Assembly: GCA_945901035.1 (NCBI GenBank)
Contig: CAMDKN010000022.1
Coordinates: 1-11,995 of the forward strand
DNA: 11,995 nt
Source: Gulosibacter massiliensis
GTDB taxonomy: Bacteria; Actinomycetota; Actinomycetes; Actinomycetales; Microbacteriaceae
Direction of reading: 5' to 3'
Positions 1 to 7,436 of the stretch are shown here, piece after piece. Every line of letters begins with the position of its first letter. Positions within the stretch are counted from its first letter, which is position 1. The position numbers and the translations under genes are program-made. The notes under the pieces were generated by a model. The model saw nothing but the letters and a program-made list of their open reading frames with translations. It did no database searches and was not told where the DNA came from.

Positions 1-30
1 TCGCCCCGCGTCCGTTCGGACGCGGGGCGA
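1..30 (-). terminator. Rho-independent terminator hairpin for the lectin gene
   Basis: A perfect 13-bp inverted repeat (1-13 with 18-30, GC-rich arms) encloses the 4-nt loop GTTC. It lies 11 nt past the stop codon of the leftward lectin-like gene, so it most likely ends that transcript. The U-tract on the minus strand would fall outside the window and cannot be seen. On the plus strand the hairpin is followed by TGCTTTGTTG, which is moderately T-rich, so it could also serve a rightward gene ending upstream of the window. Confidence 0.8.
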
Positions 31-41
31 TGCTTTGTTGA

Positions 42-1028
42 TTACTTCTGGGTGCGACGACGGCGAACCGCCAAGGCCGCGATACCGGCCAGCGAGGCGA
101 CGATCAGCGCGCCGAGTCCAACGGTCTCGGACGAACCGGTCGGAGCCAATTCTTCTTCTTCGGATGCTGCAGTTGTAGACGTGAGTCCCCAGACGGCGTG
201 GTTGTTGGTCGAACCACCGGTACCGGCGGCAAAACCGATCTTGACGGTGGGAACCGAACTGAACGTTGCGGGAAGTGCGATATCGATGATGGGGGTTGTG
301 CCAGCGTCGTAGTAAACCTGGACGCGAGGGTCGGAGGCGGTCGCCGAATCAATCACAACACGAACAGTACGCGCGGCTTCCAAGCGAGTTGCGTAGCTAG
401 CCGACAGCGGCTCGAGAGAGTTGGCCGTCAAGCCGTAGGAGTCAGCGAGGAGACAGTAACCGAGTTGTCCCTGACCGGCACCACGAATCGAAATAGCGTT
501 CCCACCACCGCGCACGAACGACGTCGCACAGTCCGTACCATCGGCGTCGGCACCCGCGAAGTTTCCGTAGGAGTCGAGGCCGATTCCGAGAAGGGCGCCC
601 GAGAGACCAACCACGGGGACAAGTCCGTTGGAGGAATCCCCGTCATTGTCGGAGGCGCGGGAATACCCCATCGAACCGCCAGCGGCGCCGGGAGTGGTGC
701 TCGTGTCGTCTCCCTTTTTCACGAAGAAGACGATGCCGTCGGCACCGTCGCCGCCCCATTGGGCTTGGCTGAAGGTCACGTCGATACCGCGCGTGACCGA
801 GATCGCCTGGTCGTACAGTGCGAATCCGTTCTGCGACGTGGTTGCATCGGTCAGAAGGAGGGCGTTGTCCACGACGGCGGGAGCCACCGTTCCCGACACA
901 ACCCAGGGCGAGGTCAACGGCCCATTGGTGCTGAGGGGTTCGCTGATGTCGAACGCAACGCCAGAGGCGGCGACTGACGCGGCCAACACCGACGTGGCTG
1001 TAAGGGCCGAAACAATAATCTTTTTCAC
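42..1028 (-). CDS. Secreted L-type-lectin-like surface protein with LAPTG sorting signal
   Basis: This 328-residue protein appears to be exported and covalently fixed to the cell wall. Residues 1-24 form a signal peptide (MKK start, hydrophobic Ala/Val-rich core). Residues about 26-285 resemble a legume/L-type lectin beta-sandwich. ADGIVFF (96-102) matches the family's carbohydrate-site Asp strand, LGIGLDSYGNF (147-157) the metal/sugar-site strand, and the IGFAAGTGG...H.VWGL stretch (263-282) the closing strand. C167 and C192 could form a disulfide. An acidic run (EEEE, 290-293) precedes LAPTG (294-298), a hydrophobic helix and an RRRR tail, the standard sortase-substrate layout. LAXTG is the form favoured by actinobacterial class E sortases; no sortase gene is in the window. 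The start is GTG, and an in-frame stop lies 36 nt upstream with no ATG between. The Shine-Dalgarno match is weak. The ligand is unknown: polysaccharide adhesion is inference. The gene stands alone, divergent from argG. Confidence 0.82.
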   Translation of the reverse strand: MKKIIVSALTATSVLAASVAASGVAFDISEPLSTNGPLTSPWVVSGTVAPAVVDNALLLTDATTSQNGFALYDQAISVTRGIDVTFSQAQWGGDGADGIVFFVKKGDDTSTTPGAAGGSMGYSRASDNDGDSSNGLVPVVGLSGALLGIGLDSYGNFAGADADGTDCATSFVRGGGNAISIRGAGQGQLGYCLLADSYGLTANSLEPLSASYATRLEAARTVRVVIDSATASDPRVQVYYDAGTTPIIDIALPATFSSVPTVKIGFAAGTGGSTNNHAVWGLTSTTAASEEEELAPTGSSETVGLGALIVASLAGIAALAVRRRRTQK

Positions 1029-1146
1029 AATTTTCCATTCTCGAAGGGGAACTAACTTCTTTTACACTCTACAACCATTTTCTTAGATATTGCTTATGTT
1101 TGTGTGGAAACGAAGATTTCGCGGATTCGGCCCCTGCGGGAGTGTC

Positions 1147-2475
<1,329 letters not shown>

Positions 2476-2495
2476 TTCGACGGGGAGGCCTTCGG

Positions 2496-2507
2496 TAGGC
2501 TGAACGA
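2496..2507 (+). promoter_or_regulatory. Probable leaderless promoter (-10 box) of orn
   Basis: TAGGCT at 2496-2501 is followed by 6 nt and the orn ATG, repeating both the sequence and the spacing seen before argG. GATTCG at 2474-2479 is the possible -35, overlapping the end of argG. A GGGGAGG stretch at 2482-2488 lies about 20 nt from the ATG, too far for a normal ribosome binding site, which favours leaderless initiation. Confidence 0.5.
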
Positions 2508-3164
2508 ATGGCAGCGAACGACTTTCTCAACGACAAACGTTTCATCGTGTGGCTCGACCTCGAAATGACGGGTCTGACCATCAACACCACCGAAGCCGGC
2601 CAACGGGATGACGAGATTGTCGAAATCGGGGTCATCGTGACCGACGGAAACCTCGTGCCGCAAGACAAGGGCCTGCAACTCGTCATCAAACCGACGGACG
2701 CCGCATTGGCGAACATGGGGGATTTCGTGCGAAAGATGCACGAGAAAAGCGGACTTCTCCCCCTGCTCAAGGACGGCGTCTCGGTTGCCGACGCCGAAAA
2801 GCAGGTCCTCGCCTATATCAAGCAGCACGTCCCCGTTCGTCAGACCGCTCAAATGGGCGGGAATACGATTCACATGGACCGTCGCTTCTTGGCGAAATAC
2901 ATGCCGTCCGTCGAGGATTGGGTGCACTACCGAAACGTCGACACGTCGACCATCAAGGAAGTTCTGTTCCGTTGGTTCCCCTACGTCGTCGAGGCGGCAC
3001 CGGAAAAGATCGGTAATCACCGCGCGCTTGCCGACGCAATCGAATCGATCCGCGAGCTCGCGTTCTACCGGGAACTGCTTTTCGCCATGGATTCCATCCC
3101 AACAGACAAGCTCGATGCGGCCAAGAAGACCGCCACGGATGCGTGGGCCGAATTACTGGCATAA
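2508..3164 (+). CDS. orn: Oligoribonuclease (3'-5' exonuclease, DEDDh family)
   Basis: Degrades 2-5-nt RNA fragments, including the pGpG left from cyclic di-GMP breakdown, to mononucleotides; it finishes RNA decay in the cytosol. The 218-residue protein shows the complete DEDDh metal-binding set: D17 and E19 in WLDLEMTGL, D124 in HMDRRFL, and H171 with D176 in NHRALAD. These are the hallmarks of the Orn/REXO2 family, whose bacterial members are usually about 180-200 residues. This one has a small acidic insertion near residues 26-36 and a longer C-terminal tail of the kind common in actinobacteria. It begins 32 nt after argG at a leaderless-type start. tRNA-His follows 26 nt after its stop. 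Confidence 0.96.
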   Translation: MAANDFLNDKRFIVWLDLEMTGLTINTTEAGQRDDEIVEIGVIVTDGNLVPQDKGLQLVIKPTDAALANMGDFVRKMHEKSGLLPLLKDGVSVADAEKQVLAYIKQHVPVRQTAQMGGNTIHMDRRFLAKYMPSVEDWVHYRNVDTSTIKEVLFRWFPYVVEAAPEKIGNHRALADAIESIRELAFYRELLFAMDSIPTDKLDAAKKTATDAWAELLA

Positions 3165-3190
3165 TGTAACCGTTGCGTTTCGACGCACAT

Positions 3191-3264
3191 GGTGGCTATA
3201 GCTCAGTTGGCAGAGCGTCTGGTTGTGGTCCTGAAGGTCGCGGGTTCGAGCCCCGTTAGCCACC
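3191..3264 (+). tRNA. tRNA-His (anticodon GTG)
   Basis: The cloverleaf folds fully. The acceptor stem pairs 3192-3198 with 3257-3263. The extra G-1 (3191) opposite C73 (3264) is the identity mark of tRNA-His. The D arm begins GCTC (3201-3204) and closes with GAGC. The anticodon loop TTGTGGT carries GTG at 3225-3227. The T arm encloses TTCGAGC (3245-3251). CCA is not encoded. The anticodon stem has one oddity: position 29 (T3220) faces position 41 (T3232), a U-U mismatch inside an otherwise paired TCTGG/CCTGA stem. The gene lies between orn and the convergent kinase-like gene. A CATAAT at 3160-3165 could be its -10, but this is weak. Confidence 0.96.
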
Positions 3265-3282
3265 CTCCGCAATTCCCTCGAT

Positions 3283-3774
3283 TCAGGTTCGAACGACGAC
3301 CGTCGCTGTCCCGATCGGGTTGTTCTGAGCGATGTGGGCGTCGACCTGCGCGTCCCACCCATCGGAAAAGTCGTCGAACTGGTTACCGTCGCGGTCGACC
3401 AATCGCGCCAATCGGACCGCTTCGTCGCACTCGACCCACACCACCGTCGACGCGAGATTGCGCGAATGCGGGGTACTGACACCACAGCCGTCGATGACCA
3501 CGACATCGGCGGGTGCAATCACGACAATCAAACCCGCATCGTTTCGTTCCCAATCCCACGCCCGATATCGGCCGGGCAGCCCCGCAGCGAGAGGAGTCAA
3601 CACGGTTTCGATTACCGCATCGCGACCGTTGACGAGTCCTCCCCACCCCGGATACGCATCGTCGAGGTGGACGAGCGCCGCGTCGAGAGCGTCGGCCAAG
3701 TGAATAGCAAGTCGCGTCTTACCTACACCGCTTTTTCCGTCGATCAGGATGATGTGGGGTTTAGCGGATGGCAC
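3283..3774 (-). CDS. P-loop kinase-like ATP-binding protein, last gene of the thiamine importer operon
   Basis: A small cytosolic P-loop NTPase of 163 residues from the GTG start chosen here. Walker A is GKSGVGKT (13-20). HLDDAYPGW (36-44) is the substrate-side motif seen in uridine-kinase-like proteins of actinobacteria. A hydrophobic strand ending VVVIDG is the Walker B-like strand, and RLARLVDRDG near the C-terminus may be the lid. The family groups with nucleoside kinases, but its substrate is not known to me and none can be read from the sequence. The GTG start at 3774 has GGAG about 9 nt upstream and overlaps the end of the T-component gene by 14 nt. A TTG at 3801 would add nine residues and enlarge the overlap. 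The overlap means co-transcription, and probably translational coupling, with the importer. Phosphorylation of imported thiamine or a precursor is an attractive guess only; a chance neighbour tied to the orn/tRNA-His locus is equally possible. Confidence 0.82.
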   Translation of the reverse strand: MPSAKPHIILIDGKSGVGKTRLAIHLADALDAALVHLDDAYPGWGGLVNGRDAVIETVLTPLAAGLPGRYRAWDWERNDAGLIVVIAPADVVVIDGCGVSTPHSRNLASTVVWVECDEAVRLARLVDRDGNQFDDFSDGWDAQVDAHIAQNNPIGTATVVVRT

Positions 3775-4501
3775 TGTTCCACACTCCGAGGTAGGCGACA
3801 AGGATCACCGCCGAAAGCCCAATCACCGCCGAGCCGACCACGAGCACCCAGTCCCTGAAGTCGAGCCGGCGATACACGCTCCACGTTCGGTTCGGTCGTG
3901 AGAATCCGCGAATCTCCGCGACATCACTCATGCGAATGGCTCGTCGAATGGCGACCACCAACGTGGTGAGAGCGACGGCGAAGAACGACGCCGATCGTCC
4001 GTTCGCGCGGCGGGCTTGCCGCGTCTCGTCAAGGTCAGACACAATCACCGGCACCAGCCGCAGGGCAATCAGCGCCGCCAGGGCAACACGATCGGGCACG
4101 ATGCGTCGAACGGCGCAGGTGGCGAGAAACTCGTGAGCGGAAATCGATGCCCCGACCAGCATCGCGGGCAACGCGATCACCACGATTCTCAACATCGCGG
4201 CCGCGGCGATTTCGATTGACCGATCACTGACCGTGACGTAACCCCAGTCGAGATACACGACACCTCCGGGGATGCCGTACAGAAGCGACGCGAAGCCCGC
4301 GGTGGCGACCGTGATGGCGAGCACCGTGAGTGCTGTGGTGCTCGGACGCGCGATTACCCCGGTCGTGGTCGACGCGAGTAAAAGTATGAGCGGAACCCCC
4401 ATCAGGATCGGCGTCCACGGATCCACACTCCACACGACCACGAGCGCGGGTATCGCACTGGCGACGATGAGTGCGACCGAGTGAGGACGCCTCGCCCTCA
4501 C
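3761..4501 (-). CDS. ykoC: ECF transporter T component (YkoC/EcfT type)
   Basis: The integral-membrane coupling subunit of an energy-coupling-factor vitamin importer: it links the two ATPase domains to the substrate-binding S component. From the GTG start it has 246 residues, with hydrophobic segments near 8-45, 55-80, 98-118, 138-156, 170-186 and 218-240. The two cytoplasmic coupling motifs typical of EcfT are visible as ARRANG (163-168) and EIRGF (196-200). I chose the GTG at 4501 because it overlaps the ATPase stop codon (GTGA), has GGGGGA just upstream, and removes 42 non-membrane residues that a further in-frame start at 4627 would add from inside the ATPase gene. With YkoE and YkoD neighbours, the likely cargo is thiamine or its hydroxymethylpyrimidine precursor. 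Confidence 0.9.
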   Translation of the reverse strand: MRARRPHSVALIVASAIPALVVVWSVDPWTPILMGVPLILLLASTTTGVIARPSTTALTVLAITVATAGFASLLYGIPGGVVYLDWGYVTVSDRSIEIAAAAMLRIVVIALPAMLVGASISAHEFLATCAVRRIVPDRVALAALIALRLVPVIVSDLDETRQARRANGRSASFFAVALTTLVVAIRRAIRMSDVAEIRGFSRPNRTWSVYRRLDFRDWVLVVGSAVIGLSAVILVAYLGVWNSAIR

Positions 4502-5850
4502 GAGCCGTCCCCCAAGTGAATCACCCGGTGCGCGAGGGAACGCACGAGAAGTTGATCGTGGGACGCAAAAATGATGGCGCCACCCGTGTCGAGGAAGTCC
4601 CGCAATCGGTCGAGCAGGTCGTGCCACGAATGAGCGTCCTGCCCGAACGAAGGTTCATCCAGAATCACAATGCGCGGATTTCGCGCGAGGGCCGTGGCGA
4701 TGGCGAGTCGACGCCGCTCTCCGCCGCTCAGGCTCTGAGGGTGTCGTCGGTCCATCCCGCGCAGTCCGACCGCGGCCCGTTCGTGCGCCGGAGCTTCGTC
4801 GGCAACCGTTCGATTCCCGAACCCGTAGGAGGGGTTTTGAATCACCGACGACACGACCACGACCAAATCGCGCGGGGAAAGGGCGTGGGGTTGAGAGTCG
4901 GTGTCAGGATAATCAACGACACCGCTCTGCGGTGCGATGAGCCCGCCCAGCACGCGAAGTGCCGTCGTCTTTCCCGAACCGTTGGGGCCGGTCACGGCAA
5001 CCGCCTCGCCTTCCCGAAGATTGAGAGCGGGAATTCGAAAGGATCGAGCGCCCTCGGCTCGGCGGACAACCAATCGTCGGGTCGACAAAACTGTCTTTGC
5101 GCCTCGCTGGCGGGAGTTGGGTTTGGTGGCGCGCGAATGACCGGGAACCCACACACCGAGAGCGACCAGTGCACTGCGCTGCTCTGCCAGGACCTTGTCC
5201 AGAGGTCCATCCAGCGCGATTCGACCGTCCGCGACGACAATGATGCGGTCGACGAGCTTTCGCCACAACTTGATGCGGTGTTCGACGATGACGAGAGCCG
5301 AATCGGAATCATCGATGACGCGATGCACGGCGTCCCGCACGGTTTCCATCGAGATTCCGTCGAGGCTGGCGGTGGGTTCATCTAGCACGAGAAGGTCGGG
5401 GCGGGCCGCCATTGCTGTCGCGATGGACACGCGCTGTTTCTCTCCGCCCGACAGCGCGCCCGTGTGCGCATCTAGCGGATTAGTGACACCCGCCGCATCC
5501 AACGCTTCACGAATTCGCTCGTCCGCATCGGCGGGGTCCGACACCGCGGTTTCGGCGACAAACGCGACCTCTTCCCGAATCGTGGGGAACAGGATTTGTT
5601 CGTCCGGTTCCTGCCCGACGTAGGCAACCGACTGTGCGCGAGTTGTTCGCTTGCCGAATTGCGACACCGTCGACTCGTCGAGCAAACCGGCGATGGCGCG
5701 AACAAGCGTCGATTTTCCCCCGCCGCTCGGTCCCGTGATGAGAACCCGTTCCCCGGCGCGAATCGTCAGGGTGATGTCGCGTAATGTCTCGGAATCGGCG
5801 CCATTGAAACCCATCGACCAGGACGAAAACGAGACGAGACGGCGAGACAC
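4498..5850 (-). CDS. ykoD: ECF transporter ATPase, two ABC domains fused (YkoD type)
   Basis: Powers the thiamine/HMP ECF importer from the cytoplasmic face. The 450-residue protein holds two complete ABC nucleotide-binding domains in one chain. In domain 1, Walker A is GPSGGGKST (40-48), the Q-loop is Q80, the signature is LSGGE (133-137), Walker B ends LDEP (D157, E158) and the switch is H191. In domain 2, Walker A is GPNGSGKTT (288-296), the Q-loop is Q338, the signature is LSGGE (374-378), Walker B is ILDEP (D398, E399) and the switch is H431. All catalytic residues are present in both halves, so both sites should hydrolyse ATP. The linker (about 232-255) is short and basic. The GTG start lies 3 nt after the stop of ykoE, and the stop overlaps the next gene's GTG by 4 nt. 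Fused tandem ATPases are the hallmark of YkoEDC-type importers. Confidence 0.94.
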   Translation of the reverse strand: MSRRLVSFSSWSMGFNGADSETLRDITLTIRAGERVLITGPSGGGKSTLVRAIAGLLDESTVSQFGKRTTRAQSVAYVGQEPDEQILFPTIREEVAFVAETAVSDPADADERIREALDAAGVTNPLDAHTGALSGGEKQRVSIATAMAARPDLLVLDEPTASLDGISMETVRDAVHRVIDDSDSALVIVEHRIKLWRKLVDRIIVVADGRIALDGPLDKVLAEQRSALVALGVWVPGHSRATKPNSRQRGAKTVLSTRRLVVRRAEGARSFRIPALNLREGEAVAVTGPNGSGKTTALRVLGGLIAPQSGVVDYPDTDSQPHALSPRDLVVVVSSVIQNPSYGFGNRTVADEAPAHERAAVGLRGMDRRHPQSLSGGERRRLAIATALARNPRIVILDEPSFGQDAHSWHDLLDRLRDFLDTGGAIIFASHDQLLVRSLAHRVIHLGDGS

Positions 5851-5853
5851 GAT

Positions 5854-6420
5854 TTAGCGACCGAACGTTGCGAGAATGCCCGTTTTCGACAGCGACCGCA
5901 CGAGCAACACCGTGAGCCCCGCCCCCAGAATCGCGCCGGAGGCGGTGGCGGCGGTGATGAACACCGCGGCGAACTCGGCGCCCGTTCCGGGCCACCAGTA
6001 GAAGTATTCGAGCGTTCCTTGAGCGAGGCCGCCGAACGCACCCGCCACGGCAACGACGGCGAAATCGAATCGGGTGCGGTCCATGAGACGGAAACCGAGT
6101 TCCATCGCCAGGCCCTGCGCGATTCCCAGAACCAGTACTGTGAACCCCCACTGGTTTCCGATCATGGCGGACACCGAGGCCGCGATGACCTCACCCAACA
6201 CCGCCGCACCGGGCCGTCGCACCACCAAGGCAACCAGCAGACCGCCGATGAGCCACACACCGCCCAGGCTGCCGACGAGGCCGGGCGTGAATCCCGCTAA
6301 CGCAACCGACAGCGGTGCATAGGCCGCGTTCCACGCGACAAAAATAACGCCCGACGCGACACCAAGAACAGAGGCGACGATTAAATCAACCGTTCGCCAC
6401 TCTCTGAATTTCATACTCAT
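5854..6420 (-). CDS. ykoE: YkoE-family substrate-binding (S) component of thiamine/HMP ECF importer
   Basis: A 188-residue membrane protein that should bind the vitamin and hand it through the T component. Hydrophobic segments lie near 12-30, 47-68, 72-88, 92-112, 119-140 and 150-175. I recognise the YkoE family from VRRPGAAVLGEVIAA (67-81), the GNQWG turn (88-92), LGIAQGLAMELGF (98-110) and SLSKTGIL near the C-terminus. All four correspond to blocks in the Bacillus subtilis YkoE protein as I remember it. The family is tied to thiamine and hydroxymethylpyrimidine uptake; which of the two this protein prefers cannot be told. The ATG at 6420 follows AAAAGG by 7 nt, and a second in-frame ATG sits two codons later. 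The gene is preceded by a TPP riboswitch on the same strand, which supports the substrate class independently. Confidence 0.92.
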   Translation of the reverse strand: MSMKFREWRTVDLIVASVLGVASGVIFVAWNAAYAPLSVALAGFTPGLVGSLGGVWLIGGLLVALVVRRPGAAVLGEVIAASVSAMIGNQWGFTVLVLGIAQGLAMELGFRLMDRTRFDFAVVAVAGAFGGLAQGTLEYFYWWPGTGAEFAAVFITAATASGAILGAGLTVLLVRSLSKTGILATFGR

Positions 6421-6443
6421 TAGTGCACCTTTTCATTGTGCAC
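6421..6443 (-). promoter_or_regulatory. Hairpin at the ykoE ribosome binding site
   Basis: On the minus strand GTGCAC (6443-6438) and a second GTGCAC (6428-6423) can pair perfectly around the loop AATGAAAAG. The ykoE Shine-Dalgarno AAAAGG is split between this loop and the 3' arm, 7 nt before the ATG. The hairpin is therefore placed to limit ribosome access and is the likely expression platform of the riboswitch. There is no U-run after it, which argues for translational rather than transcriptional control. Confidence 0.55.
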
Positions 6444-6532
6444 GGGGTGAAACTGCCTTCCAGTCCGGCATTACCCGGCTGGTGTGACGGTCGAAGCGGA
6501 TGCTTCCTCTCAGCCCTTGTCGGACTCCCGTG
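6441..6532 (-). promoter_or_regulatory. TPP riboswitch (THI element)
   Basis: The minus strand carries the conserved thiamine pyrophosphate aptamer core. GGGCTGAGAGG (6515-6505) is the pyrimidine-sensing side. GAAGC/GCTTC is a variable P3-type stem. CCGGGTAATGCCGG forms the pyrophosphate-side P4 stem, flanked by CCAG/CTGG, and GGAAGG closes the core. CACGGG (6532-6527) can pair with CCCGTG (6446-6441) as P1, like the CACG/CGTG closing stems of other actinobacterial THI elements. It sits directly before ykoE, whose family imports thiamine precursors, so high TPP should shut down uptake. The promoter would lie upstream: TATGCT at 6550-6545 on the minus strand is a candidate -10. Confidence 0.92.
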
Positions 6533-6550
6533 AAGTAACCAGCATAGCGC

Positions 6551-6569
6551 GGGTTGACAGCGACAACCC
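6551..6569. promoter_or_regulatory. Imperfect 19-bp palindrome between divergent ykoE and terC promoters
   Basis: GGGTTG (6551-6556) and CAACCC (6564-6569) are perfect inverted arms around a 7-nt centre. The element ends directly at the candidate -10 of terC (6570-6575) and just upstream of the candidate -10 for the riboswitch transcript on the other strand (6550-6545). It is placed like an operator that could touch both promoters. No regulator family is recognised, and a 6-bp-arm repeat can occur by chance. Confidence 0.3.
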
Positions 6570-6581
6570 TATGATGTTTCC
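6570..6581 (+). promoter_or_regulatory. Probable leaderless promoter (-10 box) of terC
   Basis: TATGAT (6570-6575), a near-consensus -10, is followed by 6 nt (GTTTCC) and the terC ATG, with no ribosome binding site between. This repeats the spacing seen at argG and orn. A TTGACA at 6554-6559 lies only 10 nt upstream of it, too close to act as the -35 of this box. Confidence 0.5.
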
Positions 6582-7430
6582 ATGATTGAATTTCTCTCCG
6601 ACCCCGCAATGTGGGTGTCCCTCGCGACGTTGACCCTGTTGGAAATCGTTCTGGGAATTGACAACATCATCTTCATCGCAATCCTGGCGTCCAGCCTCCC
6701 GAAAGAACAGCGCAAACGCGCACAGTTCGTCGGTTTGAGCATGGCTCTCGTGACGCGCGTCGCAATGTTGTTCTTCGCGTTTTGGATCATCCAGTTGGAA
6801 GAGGACATCGTCCACATCGGCGAACTCGGGTTCTCGGGTCGCGACATGATCCTCATCGCCGGTGGGCTTTTCCTGATTTATAAGTCGACCACCGAGATCC
6901 ACGAAAAACTGGAAGGAACCGAAGGTTCCGAAAATCCCTCCAAGGGTGGTGCGCGAGCGTTTTCCGCGATCATCGTCCAAATTCTGATTCTGGATATTGT
7001 TTTTTCGGTCGACGGAATCATCACCGCGGTCGGGATGACCGACAGCCTGGCGGTCATGATCATCGCGGTCGTCATCTCGTCCCTTGTCATGCTGCTCGCT
7101 GCGGGAACTGTCGGCGACTTCGTCGATAAGCACCCGACCGTCAAGATGTTGGCACTGGCCTTCCTTGTACTTATCGGCGCAGCGCTGGTGGCCGAAGGTT
7201 TCGGAACCGAAATCGACAAAGCCTTTATTTACGGACCGATGGCGTTCGCCGTCATCGTCGAAGCGCTCAACATCACGTACAAAAATCGTGAGGCCAAACG
7301 AGTCCACCACGGGCAGCCACCGGTCAATCTGCGCGATTCCATCACGCCAAAGCCGGCGGCGCGAAAGACCACGTCGCCCTCGACGACCGCAAAGAAAACG
7401 GCGGCGCGAAAGCCCACTCCCAAAAAGTAG
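6582..7430 (+). CDS. TerC-family integral membrane protein (probable metal exporter)
   Basis: A 282-residue polytopic membrane protein of the TerC family, whose studied bacterial members export manganese or help load metal into secreted enzymes; older literature links the name to tellurite resistance. Hydrophobic segments lie near 10-37, 50-72, 87-102, 128-150, 154-176, 186-206 and 216-232. The family's acidic membrane motifs are present: LEIVLGIDN (20-28, with E21, D27, N28) and ILDIVFSVDG (136-145, with D138, D144). The loop 104-124 is hydrophilic. Residues about 240-282 form a tail rich in Lys, Ala, Thr and Pro without hydrophobic residues, unusual for the family core. The ATG was chosen for its leaderless -10 and because the first helix starts at once. 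It is divergent from the thiamine operon and converges on the glycosyltransferase gene with a 6-nt gap. The transported ion cannot be deduced. Confidence 0.92.
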   Translation: MIEFLSDPAMWVSLATLTLLEIVLGIDNIIFIAILASSLPKEQRKRAQFVGLSMALVTRVAMLFFAFWIIQLEEDIVHIGELGFSGRDMILIAGGLFLIYKSTTEIHEKLEGTEGSENPSKGGARAFSAIIVQILILDIVFSVDGIITAVGMTDSLAVMIIAVVISSLVMLLAAGTVGDFVDKHPTVKMLALAFLVLIGAALVAEGFGTEIDKAFIYGPMAFAVIVEALNITYKNREAKRVHHGQPPVNLRDSITPKPAARKTTSPSTTAKKTAARKPTPKK

Positions 7431-7436
7431 GGCGCT

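Noticed and set aside
198..977. 259-codon plus-strand ORF opposite the lectin gene
   Set aside because: The opposite strand has a signal peptide, lectin motifs and a sorting signal, and this frame has none of these.
3153..3518. 121-codon minus-strand ORF across tRNA-His
   Set aside because: It is the well-known spurious reading of the antisense of a tRNA and lies over the kinase gene in another frame; no domain or start signal supports it.
4502..4627. 42-residue N-terminal extension of the T component
   Set aside because: It overlaps the ATPase coding region and lacks membrane character; the GTGA overlap at 4501 explains the true start.
6554..6575. TTGACA/TATGAT as a complete sigma-A promoter for terC
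   Set aside because: The spacer is only 10 nt, far from the usual 16-18; TTGACA is more likely part of the palindrome or a chance match.
6531..6581. Manganese (yybP-ykoY) riboswitch before terC
   Set aside because: TerC relatives often carry one, but here the -10 box is 6 nt from the ATG, leaving no leader for an aptamer, and no matching motif is seen.
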